A DNA stretch of 64,000 nt from Stomorhina lunata (Eukaryota > Arthropoda > Insecta > Diptera > Rhiniidae). The stretch covers positions 115,183,781-115,247,780 of the forward strand of contig OW121743.1 of NCBI GenBank assembly GCA_933228675.1, in the 5' to 3' direction. Below are positions 38,096 through 50,489 of the stretch, one piece after another. The notes below the pieces were generated by a model. That model did not search any database, was not told where the DNA came from, and worked only from the letters and a program-made list of their open reading frames with translations. The position numbers and the translations under genes were made by a program. How positions within the stretch are numbered: position 1 is the first letter of the stretch; each line of letters begins with the position of its first letter.

Positions 38096-40319
38096 TGATT
38101 GACTTATATGAACTAATTAAATAGAGTTTCCTCTTTATACAAACTCTATAATTTGAAATTTTTTCAATATAATTTTTGCTGAATAATGTAAAAAAATTAA
38201 ATTTAAAAGTAAAGACAAGTTAATTAAATAAAAAAATTAAAGATTGAAGTTTTAACAGCTGTTAAGCTTTCTCTTTGAAATCAAAATCTTACTTAAACAA
38301 AAGAATTTTGAAATACTTTTGAAACTTTTTTCAACAAAATGTGTTACAACAAATTTAGGAGTTTTTTTGCAAAAGCGTTTTTGCAATTATGGCAATTTTC
38401 TTTAGCTTCTATGGAACTACAAATCATAGCAAGATCTTAACCTATTCGTGCTTAATATAAAAGAGTAGGTGTGGAAAAATGTTCTTAAGGTGAGATAAAG
38501 ATAATGATGATTTCGTTTTTGTTTAAAGTTTGAACATTTTGTTTGCGGCAACATCAATTATAAAACACTTAGTCATTTGTTAGTTAAAATAACTCTTTTT
38601 GGGGTTAAATAGGAGAAGTTCTGGGAAATAGGTGGACAAGTAAAAGTGGGTAATTTTTATGTTAGAAATTTGTAATTGAACTTTTAGTAAATCCTAATTA
38701 CAAGAAAAAGTTTTGCTAATTAAAATTTTTTGAATTACGGAAATTGATTTTATCTATTATCAGTATAAAACAGATAATACCAAACTTTTAATTAAGACGA
38801 TTTAAATTTCAAGACATAACTTTAAAATATTTCTCTTAATTAATAGACCTTAAATCTAAAGTGAGCTATAATTAACATGTATAAATGCTATTTATGAGCA
38901 CCTTCACTTCCACTTTATTAGTGTTAATAACAAATTTTATACATAGTTTCTCCCGCTACCATTAAATTGGCCTGAAAGAAATGATTATGTATTAAGCTGC
39001 TTATTTTTCTGGCAATTACAAAAGTCAAAAGTCTTAAATTTTCTAACATATTACAGAATGAAAACAAAAGCAAATAATTAATTACCTAAAACACATTAAA
39101 ATAACTCTAGGGCTTTTGGGAGAGACGAAAAAGTTAATAAAAAAAAGTTATTCAAAGAAAAGTAAAAGTTTCAACGCCCCATAACAAACTTAAAAAAATA
39201 ATGAAGGTTTAAAAAAAAAAAGAGCTACAAAAAAGCCATCAACTTTATCAGCAACTTCGTAATCTTTTCGAAAACAAAACAGAAAATTTTTAAGAAAATA
39301 CCATAAATAAACAAAAAAAAAACTGAGTTAAAGTAATAAAAAATAAAAAAAAATCTTCACAAGAGAACAAAGAGTAAACAGAAACTAACCAAAAAATAAA
39401 TTAAACAAAAATTATGAAATCAAATTTTATTTTTTTAAACAAAATCAATTTTATTTCTTCAAATTAAGTCATTTTAAATAATAGCTTTTAGTTATTTTAT
39501 AATTTTTTTAAAGAAAATTTTTGTAAAATATTTGAAAATTTTGTAATAAACCACAAAAATTCAAATCTAAAGTTGAAAATCTTCAAATCCAAATGAATAG
39601 AATAAATTTAAGCTCACAAAAACAAAAGACTTAAGACAGCTACAGCAAAAGTTGTTAAAGAGAAGAATCATCAGAAAAAAAAAAACATTTAAACACTTGA
39701 AAGAACAAGTAAATGTCACACTGTCTGCAGAGACATGTGTGTGTAATTGTATGTGACAATGATGTTTATCAACTTCATTATTAAAGTCATAAACATCATT
39801 ATCATCATCATATAATCATTTGTGGGATTTCAAAATCGAGTAAATATGAAGATCATCTTTGAAGCAAAAGTTTAGTTGTTGATGATTTTTTGCTGCTGCT
39901 GCTATTTTTCTTGCTTCTTTTGTTTCTTGTTGTTTTTATAGAAAGATGTGTTAAAGGTTTTAGCCTAGTTTTTGGTATGACATTTTTTTCTGAATCATGT
40001 TTTTCTTTGTTTTTTTTTTTTTCAAATAGACTTTTATTATTCTATTAACACTTTGTTACTAATTAAAATAATAAAAAGTCTCAAGAAAAAAATCTGGTTT
40101 TTATTAAGAATTTTTAGTGGCTTAAAAACAGTTAAGATTTTGATAATTAATATAAAAATAACCAGAAAGAATGTAAATTAATTAAATTAAAAGAACTAGA
40201 TCATATAAGAAAAAATGAATATTTTCTTTTTTATTTTAACTTTAAAAAGACAGCTTCAAATTGTCTTTGAATTTGAAAGTGCAAATTCAAGGCCTACAAG
40301 ATTTAATCAAACTGAAAAA
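38096..40319. other. Unique intronic sequence
   Basis: AT-rich unique DNA. An ATC/ATT run at about 39795-39812 and a (GCT)n run at 39890-39903 are the only structured parts. No splice-bounded coding frame found. Confidence 0.45.
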
Positions 40320-42375
40320 ACGAAATTTTTCAAAAATTTACTATTTTTAGAGGAAATTTTTATAGAAAATTTTTTAAAAAAGTACTATTTTTGTGGGAAA
40401 TTTTTCAAAAAATTACTATTTTTATAGGAAATTTTTCAAAAAATTATTATTTTTATAGGAAAATTTTCAAAAATTTACTGTTTTTATAGGGAATTTTTCA
40501 AAAATTTACTACTTTTATAGGAAATTTTTAAAAAATTTACTATTTTTATAGGAAATTTTTCAAAAATTTACTATTTTTATAGGAAATTTTTTAAAAATTT
40601 ACTATTTTTATAGGAAATTTTTTAAAAATTTCCTATTTTTATAGGAAATTTTTCAAAAATTTCCTATTTTTATAGGAAATTTTTCAAAAATTTCCTATTT
40701 TTATAGGAAATTTTTCAAAAATTTCCTATTTTTATAGGAAATTTTTCAAAAATTTCCTATTTTTATAGGAAATTTTTCAAAAATTTCCTATTTTTATAGG
40801 AAATTTTTCAAAAATTTCCTATTTTTATAGGAAATTTTTCAAAAATTTCCTATTTTTATAGGAAATTTTTCAAAAATTTCCTATTTTTATAGGAAATTTT
40901 TCAAAAATTTCCTATTTTTATAGGAAATTTTTCAAAAATTTCCTATTTTTATAGAAAATTTTTCAAAAATTTTCTATTTTTATAGGAAATTTTTCAAAAA
41001 TTTCCTATTTTTATAGGAAATTTTTCAAAAATTTCCTATTTTTATAGGACATTTTTCAAAAATTTCCTATTTTTATAGGACATTTTTCAAAAATTTCCTA
41101 TTTTTATAGGACATTTTTCAAAAATTTCCTATTTTTATAGGAAATTTTTCAAAAATTTCCTATTTTTATAGGAAATTTTTCAAAAATTACCTATTTTTAT
41201 AGGAAATTTTTCAAAAATTACCTATTTTTATAGGAAATTTTTCAAAAATTTCCTATTTTTATAGGAAATTTTTCAAAAATTTCCTATTTTTATAGGAAAT
41301 TTTTCAAAAATTTCCTATTTTTATAGGAAATTTTTCAAAAATTTCCTATTTTTATAGGAAATTTTTCAAAAATTTCCTATTTTTATAGGAAATTTTTCAA
41401 AAATTTCCTATTTTTATAGGAAATTTTTTAAAAAATTTCCTATTTTTATAGAAATTTTTTAAAAAATTTCCTATTTTTAAAGAAATTTTTTCAAAAATTT
41501 CCTATTTTTAAAGAATTTTTTTCAAAAATTTCCTATTTTTAAAGAAATTTTTTCAAAAATTTCCTATTTTTATAGGAAATTTTTCAAAAATTTCTTATTT
41601 TTATAGGAAATTTTTCAAAAATTTCTTATTTTTATAGGAAATTTTTCAAAAATTTCTTATTTTTATAGGAAATTTTTCAAAAATTTCCTATTTTTATAGG
41701 ATATTTTTCAAAAATTTCCTATTTTTATAGGATATTTTTCAAAAATTTTCTATTTTTATAAGAAATTTTTTAATAATTTCCTATTTTTATAGGAAATTTT
41801 TCAAAAATTTTCCATTTTTATAGGAAATTTTTCAAAAATTTCCTATTTTTATAGGAAATTTTTCATAAATTTCCTATTTTAATAAGAAATTTTTAAAAAT
41901 TTTCCAATTTTTATAGAAAATTTTTCAAAAACATTCAATTTTTATAGGATATTTTTTCAAAAATTGACTATTTTTATAGGAAATTTTTCTAAAATTTCCC
42001 ATTTTTATAGGAAATTTTTCAAAAATTTCCTATTTTTATAGGAAATTTTTCTAAAATTTCCCATTTTTATAGGAAATTTTTCTAAAATTTCCTATTTTTA
42101 TAGGAAATTTTTCAAAAATTTCTATTTTTATAGAAAATTTTTCAAAATTTTCCTATTTTTATAGGAAAATTTTCAAAAATTTCCTATTTTTATAGGAAAT
42201 TTTTCAAAAATTTCCTATTTTTAAAGGAAATTTTTCAAAATTTTATATTTTTATAGGAAATTTTTTAAAAAATTTCCTATTTTTATAAGAAATTTATAAA
42301 AAAAATTACTATTTTTATAGGAAATTTTTAATAAAATGCAGTATTTTTTATAGGATATTTTTCAAAAAACCATAT
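40320..42375. repeat. 31-bp perfect-palindrome satellite
   Basis: The unit consists of arm AAAAATTTCCTAT, a TTTT spacer and arm ATAGGAAATTTTT, so each monomer is a perfect inverted repeat. About sixty copies; 40630-40940 and 41230-41420 are almost invariant. It differs from the 35.7-38.1 kb array at the TTTCC versus TTTAC position. Confidence 0.95.
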
Positions 42376-43687
42376 TTAAACAAAAGATTACATTAAAAAA
42401 ACAACTAACCTTTCCCTCATCTCCTCTAAATACTTTTGTACAAAATATTGATGTTGTTAAATTTTCTTAAAGGAAAGCATTTTTATTTTAAAAGTGATTT
42501 ATTACTTTTTATTTGATTCATTAATATTTGTTGAAAGACTTTAGTTTAAAATTTCTTTCAGGAAATCTTTTATTTTCACGAATTTTAACTTTTTCAAAAT
42601 TTCTGAAATCAAACAAACCGTAACGAAAAAAAAATCAAGTTCAATTTTCTGATTTAAAGCAGTTTGCAATAAATAATGACAAGTCATTGTTAATAAAATT
42701 AAAAATTTACAAAAATTTCAAAAAATTCAAAAAAGTTTAAAATAAAAATTTATTGAAATAAATTAAATTCAAGTGGTGATTCGTGCCACAAAAGATGTTC
42801 AAAGTTGTGGAATAAAATAAATTTGAAACCATTGAGATAAAAAATCTGACGTACATGTGCTTTACAATGACAAAGAAAAAGTATTGAAAGTGAATTTGAC
42901 TTCAAACTCAAATGAACTGAACCGAAAGACAACAAAATATGGCAACAGTCAGACGGACGGGCGGACAGACTGACTGACTCCCATTCATTCGAACAACAAG
43001 TTGTGTTGTATTTAATGGTGGCATGCTGCAAAGCTTTGGGACCTTGACATTTGCAACATTATGATGAAGCCCACATACAACATCTTTTAAAGTTACAATA
43101 ACAAAATTTAAATAATACTCAAAGACATTTACAATAACAGACAAAAAACTAAAGATAAAAACGCGTTTAATTTTTGTTTTTTTTTTTTACAGAAAAACTT
43201 CAGCAGACTCTAAAAAAAGTTGCATTGAAAAAGAAAGTGTTTTATGTTTGTCTGTTGCTTAATTTTTAACATTATTATCATCATTTTGTTGTTGCAGCAA
43301 AATTTTGTTGCAGATGTTTGCCATTTGCTCATTTTTTAGCGAATTTCAATTTCAATTATCAATTCACAGCAAATGACGAACAAACATTTGAAGCAACAAA
43401 CCAACTTTGTTGTAACTGGAATGACGATGATGTTGCTGCAGCATCATACATTATTCCCAGGCCTCATATAGATGCAACACTTTCACCTTATTTATATCTA
43501 AACATACTTGTTTTTATTTCTGTCAAATATTTTCAATTTCTTTTGAAAAATTTTATTTCAAGATGTTTTTTTTTCTAATTTTATATTAAAAAAAGGAGAG
43601 TTCAATTTTATAGGCGCCAAAATGTTAAAATAGTTTTTTAACCTTTTAATAAATAAATTTCTCATTAAAAGGATAAAAAAGTAAGAA
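42376..43687. other. Unique intronic sequence
   Basis: Contains a GACG/GACT tract (about 42948-42980) and a GTTGCAG-rich stretch near 43290-43313. The + strand open frame at 43318-43578 follows a TTGTTGCAG acceptor-like string but starts with TTG, has no donor in frame and no domain, so it is not called as an exon. Confidence 0.4.
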
Positions 43688-43859
43688 ACAAGTAAAGTTG
43701 GTCAAGCTCAACTTACTTACCATACCCTACACCACTAAATTCAAGTTTGGGAAGATATCGGTGCAAATTTGTATTTTCAAAAGAACATAATATAAACGAA
43801 TTTCCTAATTTTGTTAGAGTAAACCTCACAATGGTAACGATAGAACAGTATGACATAAC
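43688..43859 (-). mobile_element. Start of a mini-me/Helentron-like element
   Basis: AACAAGTAAAGTTGG with a hairpin-forming GTTGGTCAAGCTCAAC, then ATACCCTACACCACTAAAT, parallels the 12859 element start, so it has the same minus orientation. It is cut at 43859 by the hAT-like copy that follows. An inverted match (TTAATGGTGTAGGGTCG) occurs near 48243 beyond that copy. Confidence 0.45.
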
Positions 43860-46800
43860 TACGGATCCGCGCAATGAGAACAGAACAAAAATATAGTGGG
43901 CAGGGTTGCCGTTTTTTTATACTTTTAACTAAAATAGGTATTTTATTTTTCAATGTGTAGTTCTAACGTTTTAAAACGAAAAAGTTTTTTTCTCCATTTT
44001 TTTTTTTAATATTTTTATCAAAAATTTTTCTATAGAAAATTTTTTTATCAAAAATTTTTCTATAAAAATTTTTCTAAGAAAACTTTTTTATCAAAAATAT
44101 TTCTATAGATAATTGTTTAGTCAAAAATGTTTCAATAAAAATTTTTCTATAGAAAATTGTTTTTTCAAAAAAATTTCTATACAAAATTTTTCTATAGAAA
44201 ATTTTTTTTATCAAAAATTTTTCTATAGAATATTTTTTTATCAAAAGTTTTTCTATAGCAAATTGTTTTATAAAAAATTTTTCTATACAAAATAATTCTA
44301 ACCAAAAATTTTTCTATAGAAAATTTTTGGAAACATTTGATCAAAATCGAAAATTTTTCAAGAAAATTTTTAAGAAAAAAATTTTTTTGTCAAAAATTTT
44401 TCTATAGAATTTTTTTCACGGAAAATTTGTGATGAAAAAATTTTTCTATAGAAAATTTTTAGTGAAAAAATTTCTATAGAAAAATTTTTGATAAAATAAT
44501 TTTGTAAAGAAAAATTTTTGAAACACAAATTTTTTCTTTTTAAAAAATTTTCTATAGAAAAATTTTCTATAAAATTTTCTATAAAATTTTTTTTTGAAAA
44601 AATGCATAACAAAAAATGGAGAAAATTTTTTTATCTAAGATTTTTATATATAAAATTTTTTTCAAAAGGAAAAATTTTTATATAGAAAATTTTCTTATCA
44701 AAACTTTTTCTGTTGAAAAGATTTTCTATAGCAAATTATCAAAAATTTTTCTATAGAACATTTTTTTTTCAAAAATTTTTCTATAGAACATTTTTTTTTT
44801 CAAAAATTTTTCTATAGAACATTTTTTTATCAACAATTTTTCTATAGAAAATTGTTTTATCAAAAATTTTTCTATAAAAATTTTTCGATAGAAAATTTTT
44901 CTATACAAAATTTTTCTATAGAAAATTTTTCTATACAAAATTTTTCTATAGAAAATTTTTTTTATCAAAAATTTTTCTATAGAATATTTTTTTTATCAAA
45001 AGTTTTTCTATAGCAAATTGTTTTATACAAAATTTTTCTATACAAAATATTTTTAACCAAAAATTTTTCTATAGAAAATTTTTATAAACATTTGATCAAA
45101 ATTTAAAATTTTTTAAGGAAAATTTTTGAGGAAAAAATTTTTTTATCAAAAATTTTTATATAGCATTTTTTCCACGGAAAATTTGTGATGAAAAAATTTT
45201 TCTATAGAAAATTTTTAGTGAAAAAATTTCTATAGAAAAATTTTCGATAAAAAAATTTTGTGAAGAAAAATTTTTGAAACACAAATTTTTCTTTTTAAAA
45301 AATTTTCTATAGAAAAGTTTTTTGAAAAAATACATAACAAAAAATGGAGAAAATTTTTTTATCTAAGATTTTTATATATAAAATTTTTTTCAAAAGGAAA
45401 AATTTTTATATAGAGAATTTTCTTATCAAAACTTTTTCTGTTGAAAAGATTTTCTATAGCAAATTATCAAAAAATTTTCTATAGAACATTTTTTTTTCAA
45501 AAATTTTTCTATAGAACATTTTTTTTTCAAAAATTTTTCAATAGAACATTTTTTTATCAAAAATTTTTTTATAGAAAATTGTTTTATCAAAAATTTTTCT
45601 ATAAAAATTTTTCGATAGAAAATTGTTTTTTCAAAAAAATTTCTATACAAAATTTTTCTATAGAAAATTTTTTTTATCAAAAATTTTTCTATAGAATATT
45701 TTTTTATCAAAAGTTTTTCTATAGCAAATTGTTTTATAAAAAAATTTTCTATACAAAATATTTTTAACCAAAAATTTTTCTATAGAAAATTTTTGTAAAC
45801 AATTTGATCAAAATCGAAAATTTTTCAAGAAAATTTTTAAGGAAAAAATTTTTTTGTCAAAAATTTTTCTATAGATTTTTTTTTCACGGAAAATTTGTGA
45901 TGAAAAAATTTTTCTATAGAAAATTTTTAGTGAAAAAATTTCTATAGAAAAATTTTTGATAAAATAATTTTGTGAAGAAAAATTTTTGAAACACAAATTT
46001 TTCTTTTTAAAAAATTTTCTATAGAAAAGTTGTAGATAAAAAAAATTTTCTATAAAATTTTTTTTTGAAAAAATACATAACAAAAAATGGAGAAAATTTT
46101 TTTATCTAAGATTTTTATATAGAAAATTTTTTTCAAAAGGAAAAATTTTTATATAGAAAATTTTCTTATCAAAACTTTTTCTGTTGAAAAGATTTTCTAT
46201 AGCAAATTATCAAAAATTTTTTTATAGAACATTATTTTTCAAAAATTTTTCTATAGAACATTTTTTTTTCAAAAATTTTTCTATAGAAAATTGTTTTATC
46301 AAAAATTTTTCTATAAAAATTTTTCGATAGAAAATTGTTTTTCAAAAAAATTTCTATACAAAATTTTTCTATAGAAAATTTTTTTTATCAAAAATTTTTC
46401 TATAGAATATTTTTTTATCAAAAGTTTTTCAAAAGCAAATTGTTTTATAAAAAAATTTTTCTATACAAAATATTTTTAACCAAGAATTTTTCTATAGAAA
46501 ATTTTTGTAAACATTTCATTTCAAAATCGAAAATTTTTCAAGGAAAATTTTTGAGAAAAAAATTTTTTTATCAAAAATTTTTCTATAGAATTTTTTCCAC
46601 GGAAAATTTGTGATAAAAAAATTTTTCTATAGAAAATTTTTAGTGAAAAAATTTCTATAGAAAAATTTTTGATAAAATAATTTTGTAAAGAAAAATTTTT
46701 GAAACACAAATTTTTCTTTTTGAAAAAATTTTCTTTACAAAAATTGTAGATAAAAAAAATTTTCTATAAAATTTTTTTTTTTCAAAAAATACATAACAAA

Positions 46801-47752
46801 AAATGGAGAAAACTTTTTTATCTAAGATTTTTATATATAAAATTTTTTTCAAAGGGAAAAATTTTTATATCAAAAATTTTTCTATAGAAAATTTTCTTAT
46901 CAAAACTTTTTCTGTTGAAAATTTTTTCATTAAAAATTGTTTTTGAAAAATTTTTCTATAGAAATATTTCTATGAAAAATGTTTTTTTATTTTTTCTATA
47001 GAAAATTTTTTCATCAAAAATATTTTTCTATAAAAAATTTTTTCATCAAAAATGTTTCTATAAAAATTTCTTCATCAAAAATTTTTCTATAGAAAATTTT
47101 TTCATTAAAATTATTGTAAAAAAAAAATTTTTATCAAAAATTCTTCTACTGAAAATTTTTTTTTATCAAAAATTTTTCTATAGAATTTTTTTTTATAAAA
47201 AATTTTTTTATAGAAATTTTTTTTAGAAGTTTTCTATAGAGAATTTTTTATGAAAAATTTTTCTGTAGAAAATTTTCTTGCAAAAATTTTTTTATTAAAA
47301 ATTTTTCTATAGAAAATTTTTTTATTAAAAATTTTTCTATAGACAATTTTTTTATCAGAAATTTTAATATAGAAACATCTTTGATATCAAAATAATTTTT
47401 CAAAAATTTTTTTAACAAAAATTATTCTATAGAATTTTTGAAATGAAAATTTTTCTTTAGAAAATTTTTTTATCAAAAAGTTTTCTATTGAAAATTTGTT
47501 TATCAAAAATTTTTCTATAGAAGATTTGAAAATTTTTTGATAAAAAAATATTTTTATCGAAAATTTTGACGAAAAATATTTTTAACGAAAAATTTTCCAC
47601 AAAATATAATTTTTGTTGAACAATTTTCCAAAGAAACATTTTTCTATAAAAAATTTTTGGTTCGAAAAAATCTTAAATTGTTTAATATTAAAATTTATTT
47701 CTGTTTTGAAAAGTATTTCCAATATTTACAAAAATATTCTTAATTTGTTATA
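43860..47752 (-). mobile_element. hAT-like satellite-bearing MITE, copy 4 (truncated)
   Basis: The left end ACGGATCCGCGCAATGAGAAC, the GGTTGCCGTTTTTTATAC block and AATGTGTAGTTCTAACGTTT match the reverse complement of the right end of copies 1 and 3. At the right, 47660-47750 matches the inner part of their left end (ATTTATTTCTGTTTTGAAA, AATATTTACAAAAATATTC), but the outer 250 bp including the terminal repeat is missing. Its satellite core is the largest of the four copies. Confidence 0.65.
44005..47640. repeat. 30-bp satellite with a 0.73-kb higher-order repeat
   Basis: Within the TCTATAGAAAATTTTTTTAT-type array a long unit recurs, marked by AAAAATGGAGAAAATTTTTT followed by ATCTAAG at about 44613, 45341, 46084 and 46800 (spacings 728, 743 and 716 bp). 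Each unit also carries ATTTTTTCACGGAAAATTTG, GAAACACAAATTTTTCTTTT and ACTTTTTCTGTTGAAAA. About three and a half copies, a few per cent diverged by eye. Confidence 0.9.
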
Positions 47753-48598
47753 TATTCGTAGAGAATGGGGTTCTAAGATGATTTTAAACCAAAATTCAAG
47801 TCAGTGCAATATTCCCTTTACGTACAGCATTAAACGAAATTTGTCTAATTTTGAGAAAATTCTTGTGTTGTCAAACATAAAACAAAAAAGTCAAACCGAT
47901 TTTGAAACTTTCTAAAATTCAGTTATATAGTCCCATATATTATCTTTAGATTTTAAAAATAAAAAGTAGCGCGAATTCGTAAACGAATTCAAAAACTCGC
48001 ATTTTATAAAAAATGGCAAATTTCTATATAGCAAAATTTCAATTGCAAAAAAGTTAAATTGCGTTCCCTTTTTTGACATTTTGTAAATTGTTTTACATAA
48101 CCAATAAAATAAATTTTATGACTGCAAAAAATTATTTATGTGCCTTGTACAGTTTTTCAGTAAAACCATTTTATTATAAAAATAAAATTGATTTAAATTT
48201 CTTACGAAAATTCTACCAAAGCTTCCAAATAAACCACAACTTAATGGTGTAGGGTCGCTTTTAGCCGATTCACTTTTTTATATGTTTTCAATAAATTTTA
48301 ATTTTTCTCAAAGTCTTTGAAGATTTTAAAACCGATAAACCCACAAAGAAATTTGTAAAAAATTTTCTTTTGAACACTTATTTCTTGACTGTTAAAGAGA
48401 CAGTCACGAAAAAATTTTGGTATTTTTGTGATAGTGAAATTTTTTTCTTAATTTTTTAACAGAAAAAAAATTCATTGCAAAAAAAATTTTGTGGAGAAAA
48501 AAACTATAACATTAATTTTTCATTGACAGCTTGGGAATTAAGTAATGACGACAGTGAGGAGCAAAAGTAATAGCATGTGATCAAGCATATTTACAAGT
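47753..48598. other. Unique sequence with an inverted mini-me-like terminus
   Basis: TTAATGGTGTAGGGTCG at 48242-48258 is the inverse of the terminal motif at about 43726. Other parts are unique AT-rich DNA. A perfect palindrome GAATTCGTAAACGAATTC lies at about 47973. Confidence 0.4.
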
Positions 48599-48606
48599 GT
48601 TTTAAG

Positions 48607-49634
48607 TAGGGTTTGCAGTTCGGTTTTAACCGAAACCGAAACCTCGGTTTTTAATGCCTCAAAACCGAAACCGTAAACCGCAGAAAAAATCGCGGTTTTA
48701 GCTATTTATTTTTCACAATTTTTCGTTGGTATTATTCAGAAATAACATTAGCTTATCATAAATTTGCACGTAATTTGTCTATAAAATGAAGCAGAAGAAT
48801 AAAAAAACAATGGACGTATTTTTGGAACGTGTAATTCCAAGAAAATGCAAGAAACCGTAAGACAAAAGCTACTGGAGTTTATTGTTTCACTTGATATAAA
48901 CTTCGTAGCATGTACTATAGATGGAGCAGCAATCAATGTCAAATTTGGATCTAAAAATCAAACACTGCTTCAGTTATGGTTGGCACACGGAATTCATCTT
49001 GCAGTCATTGATGTTTTTTTGAAAAATTAGTTATAAATCCAGATGTGGAAAAATTTGGAACCAACGAAAGCGAAGACAGTTTTGAAGATGGCGACGATGA
49101 AACTTTAAATCATTTAAATTATAACCTAGAGGCGTAAGAAAAACTGTTCGGTATTTCAAAAATTCGTCAGTTCGTAATAATATTTTACAAACAAGTGTTA
49201 AAAAGCATCATAATCGTGAATTAAGTTTATACTTAGATTTCTGCTTCTAAAAGAGAGTATTTATGAAAGCTTAGAAAAGCTGTCGACTTAGATTCCCTTC
49301 ATTCCATCGACTTTGAAATTGTAAATTCTTTTAAAGATTTGTTGCTGTTCGTAAAAATGACTGGGGCTCTGCAGTTTCTCTAAAAGAAACAAGACCTATT
49401 TAAGAAATCCCTCATATTTAAAAAACCTGAATTAATTTCTTGAAATTTAGTATAAATTATAAATATGAGCTTTAGTAAATATACCTTATACATTAAAATA
49501 CTTTAATTTCACTTCAAATTTAAATCAAAATAGTTTTATTTGAAAAACCGAAAACCGAACCGAAACCGGCCGGTTTTTAGTGTTTTAAAACCGAAACCGC
49601 AGTTTCTCATTTTCACAGTTTTTTGCAAACTCTA
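48607..49634 (+). mobile_element. Decayed hAT transposon with transposase remnants
   Basis: Termini TAGGGTTTGCAG and, inverted, TAGAGTTTGCAA are flanked by a perfect 8-bp duplication GTTTTAAG (48599-48606 and 49635-49642). Subterminal CGGTTTTAACCGAAACCG-type motifs repeat at both ends, likely transposase-binding sites. Interior frames match hAT transposase style. The element is only about 1.0 kb, far below the 2.5-4 kb of autonomous members, so it is internally deleted and inactive. Confidence 0.85.
48786..49360 (+). pseudogene. hAT transposase fragment, frameshifted
   Basis: Seen: the longest piece (48845-49030, 61 residues from ATG) contains TLLQLWLAHGIHLAVIDVFL, which corresponds to the conserved CLAHxIxLAVxDV segment of hAT transposases, preceded by FVACTIDGAAINVKFG. 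Downstream frames give VRYFKNSSVRNNILQ and an acidic stretch ESEDSFEDGDDE, also family-like. A short upstream frame from 48786 ends at a stop before the main piece. Known: hAT transposases are about 600 residues with an RNase H fold and a C-terminal dimerisation domain; both the zinc-finger region and the C-terminus are missing here. Several stops and frame changes make it non-functional. Confidence 0.8.
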
Positions 49635-49642
49635 GTTTTAAG

Positions 49643-50489
49643 ACGTTACAAGCAAAGCCATCAAGCAATAAACAAAAATATAAGACTATCTTCAGGCTCC
49701 ACATGAAACTTTTGACTATATAACTTTGCCATTAACTATTGATGAATTAGTAGATTAATTGGCATAAAATTGTAATACATAAACAATTTTTATCCATTTT
49801 ATTCCTAAAATCTCAAAATATTTTTTATCGTTATCTTTTGCCCTTCACAGTAGTTAGCCTAAAACTCCACGGTATATGGCAAATGCTTTGGTGTATGAAC
49901 TCAGTTGTTCACAGTTTGCATATTTAAAGGGTGGTACTATACAATTTTACGAAAAAAATATAATATTAAAAAAAATAATAAGATTAAATCAATCGTAACG
50001 TTCAACTAAAGCGGAGTTCATGGAGAAAGTAAAATTTAATTATTACATGTACAAAGAAAAAAACTCTTATTTATTTTTTTTTTGGTAAAAAAATTGTAAT
50101 TCAACTAAAGATAGTTGGAGTGTTTTAACCAAGTTATGTGACCTTTAGATGAAGTAAAAGTAAAGTCACAAAAAAAAATTTATGAATGAATTTTAAATTT
50201 GTATCGGGTGGGCCATTTAAAAGTTGAAATTTTAAAATGAAGTAAACAAAATCTTTTTGAAATTTTGACAAATTTGCAATTTCTGAATGGTCCTTGTTTT
50301 AAAAATTAATTTCAAAAAAATCTTAACATTGCTCATGAGTAAATCGATTTATTTCGTTCAGTGTAAATAATAAACTAAGTTTTCCCTCGCAACAGTATTG
50401 CCAGATTCAAAATTATCGGTGTTTTAAATTTTAACCAATAGATGGCTCCAACGATATTAGAAATCAATTAACTCAAATTTACGAACACA
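49643..50489. other. Unique intronic sequence
   Basis: AT-rich unique DNA with no repeat array or coding signal that I can support. Confidence 0.4.

Noticed and set aside
43318..43578. 86-codon + strand frame after a TTGTTGCAG string
   Set aside because: Starts with TTG, ends in a Phe run over AT-rich DNA, no donor in frame and no recognisable domain; an exon would need split-read support.
44113..46852. Multiple Phe/Lys/Ile-rich frames on both strands
   Set aside because: They follow satellite monomers and have no start context, domain or codon bias other than AT content.
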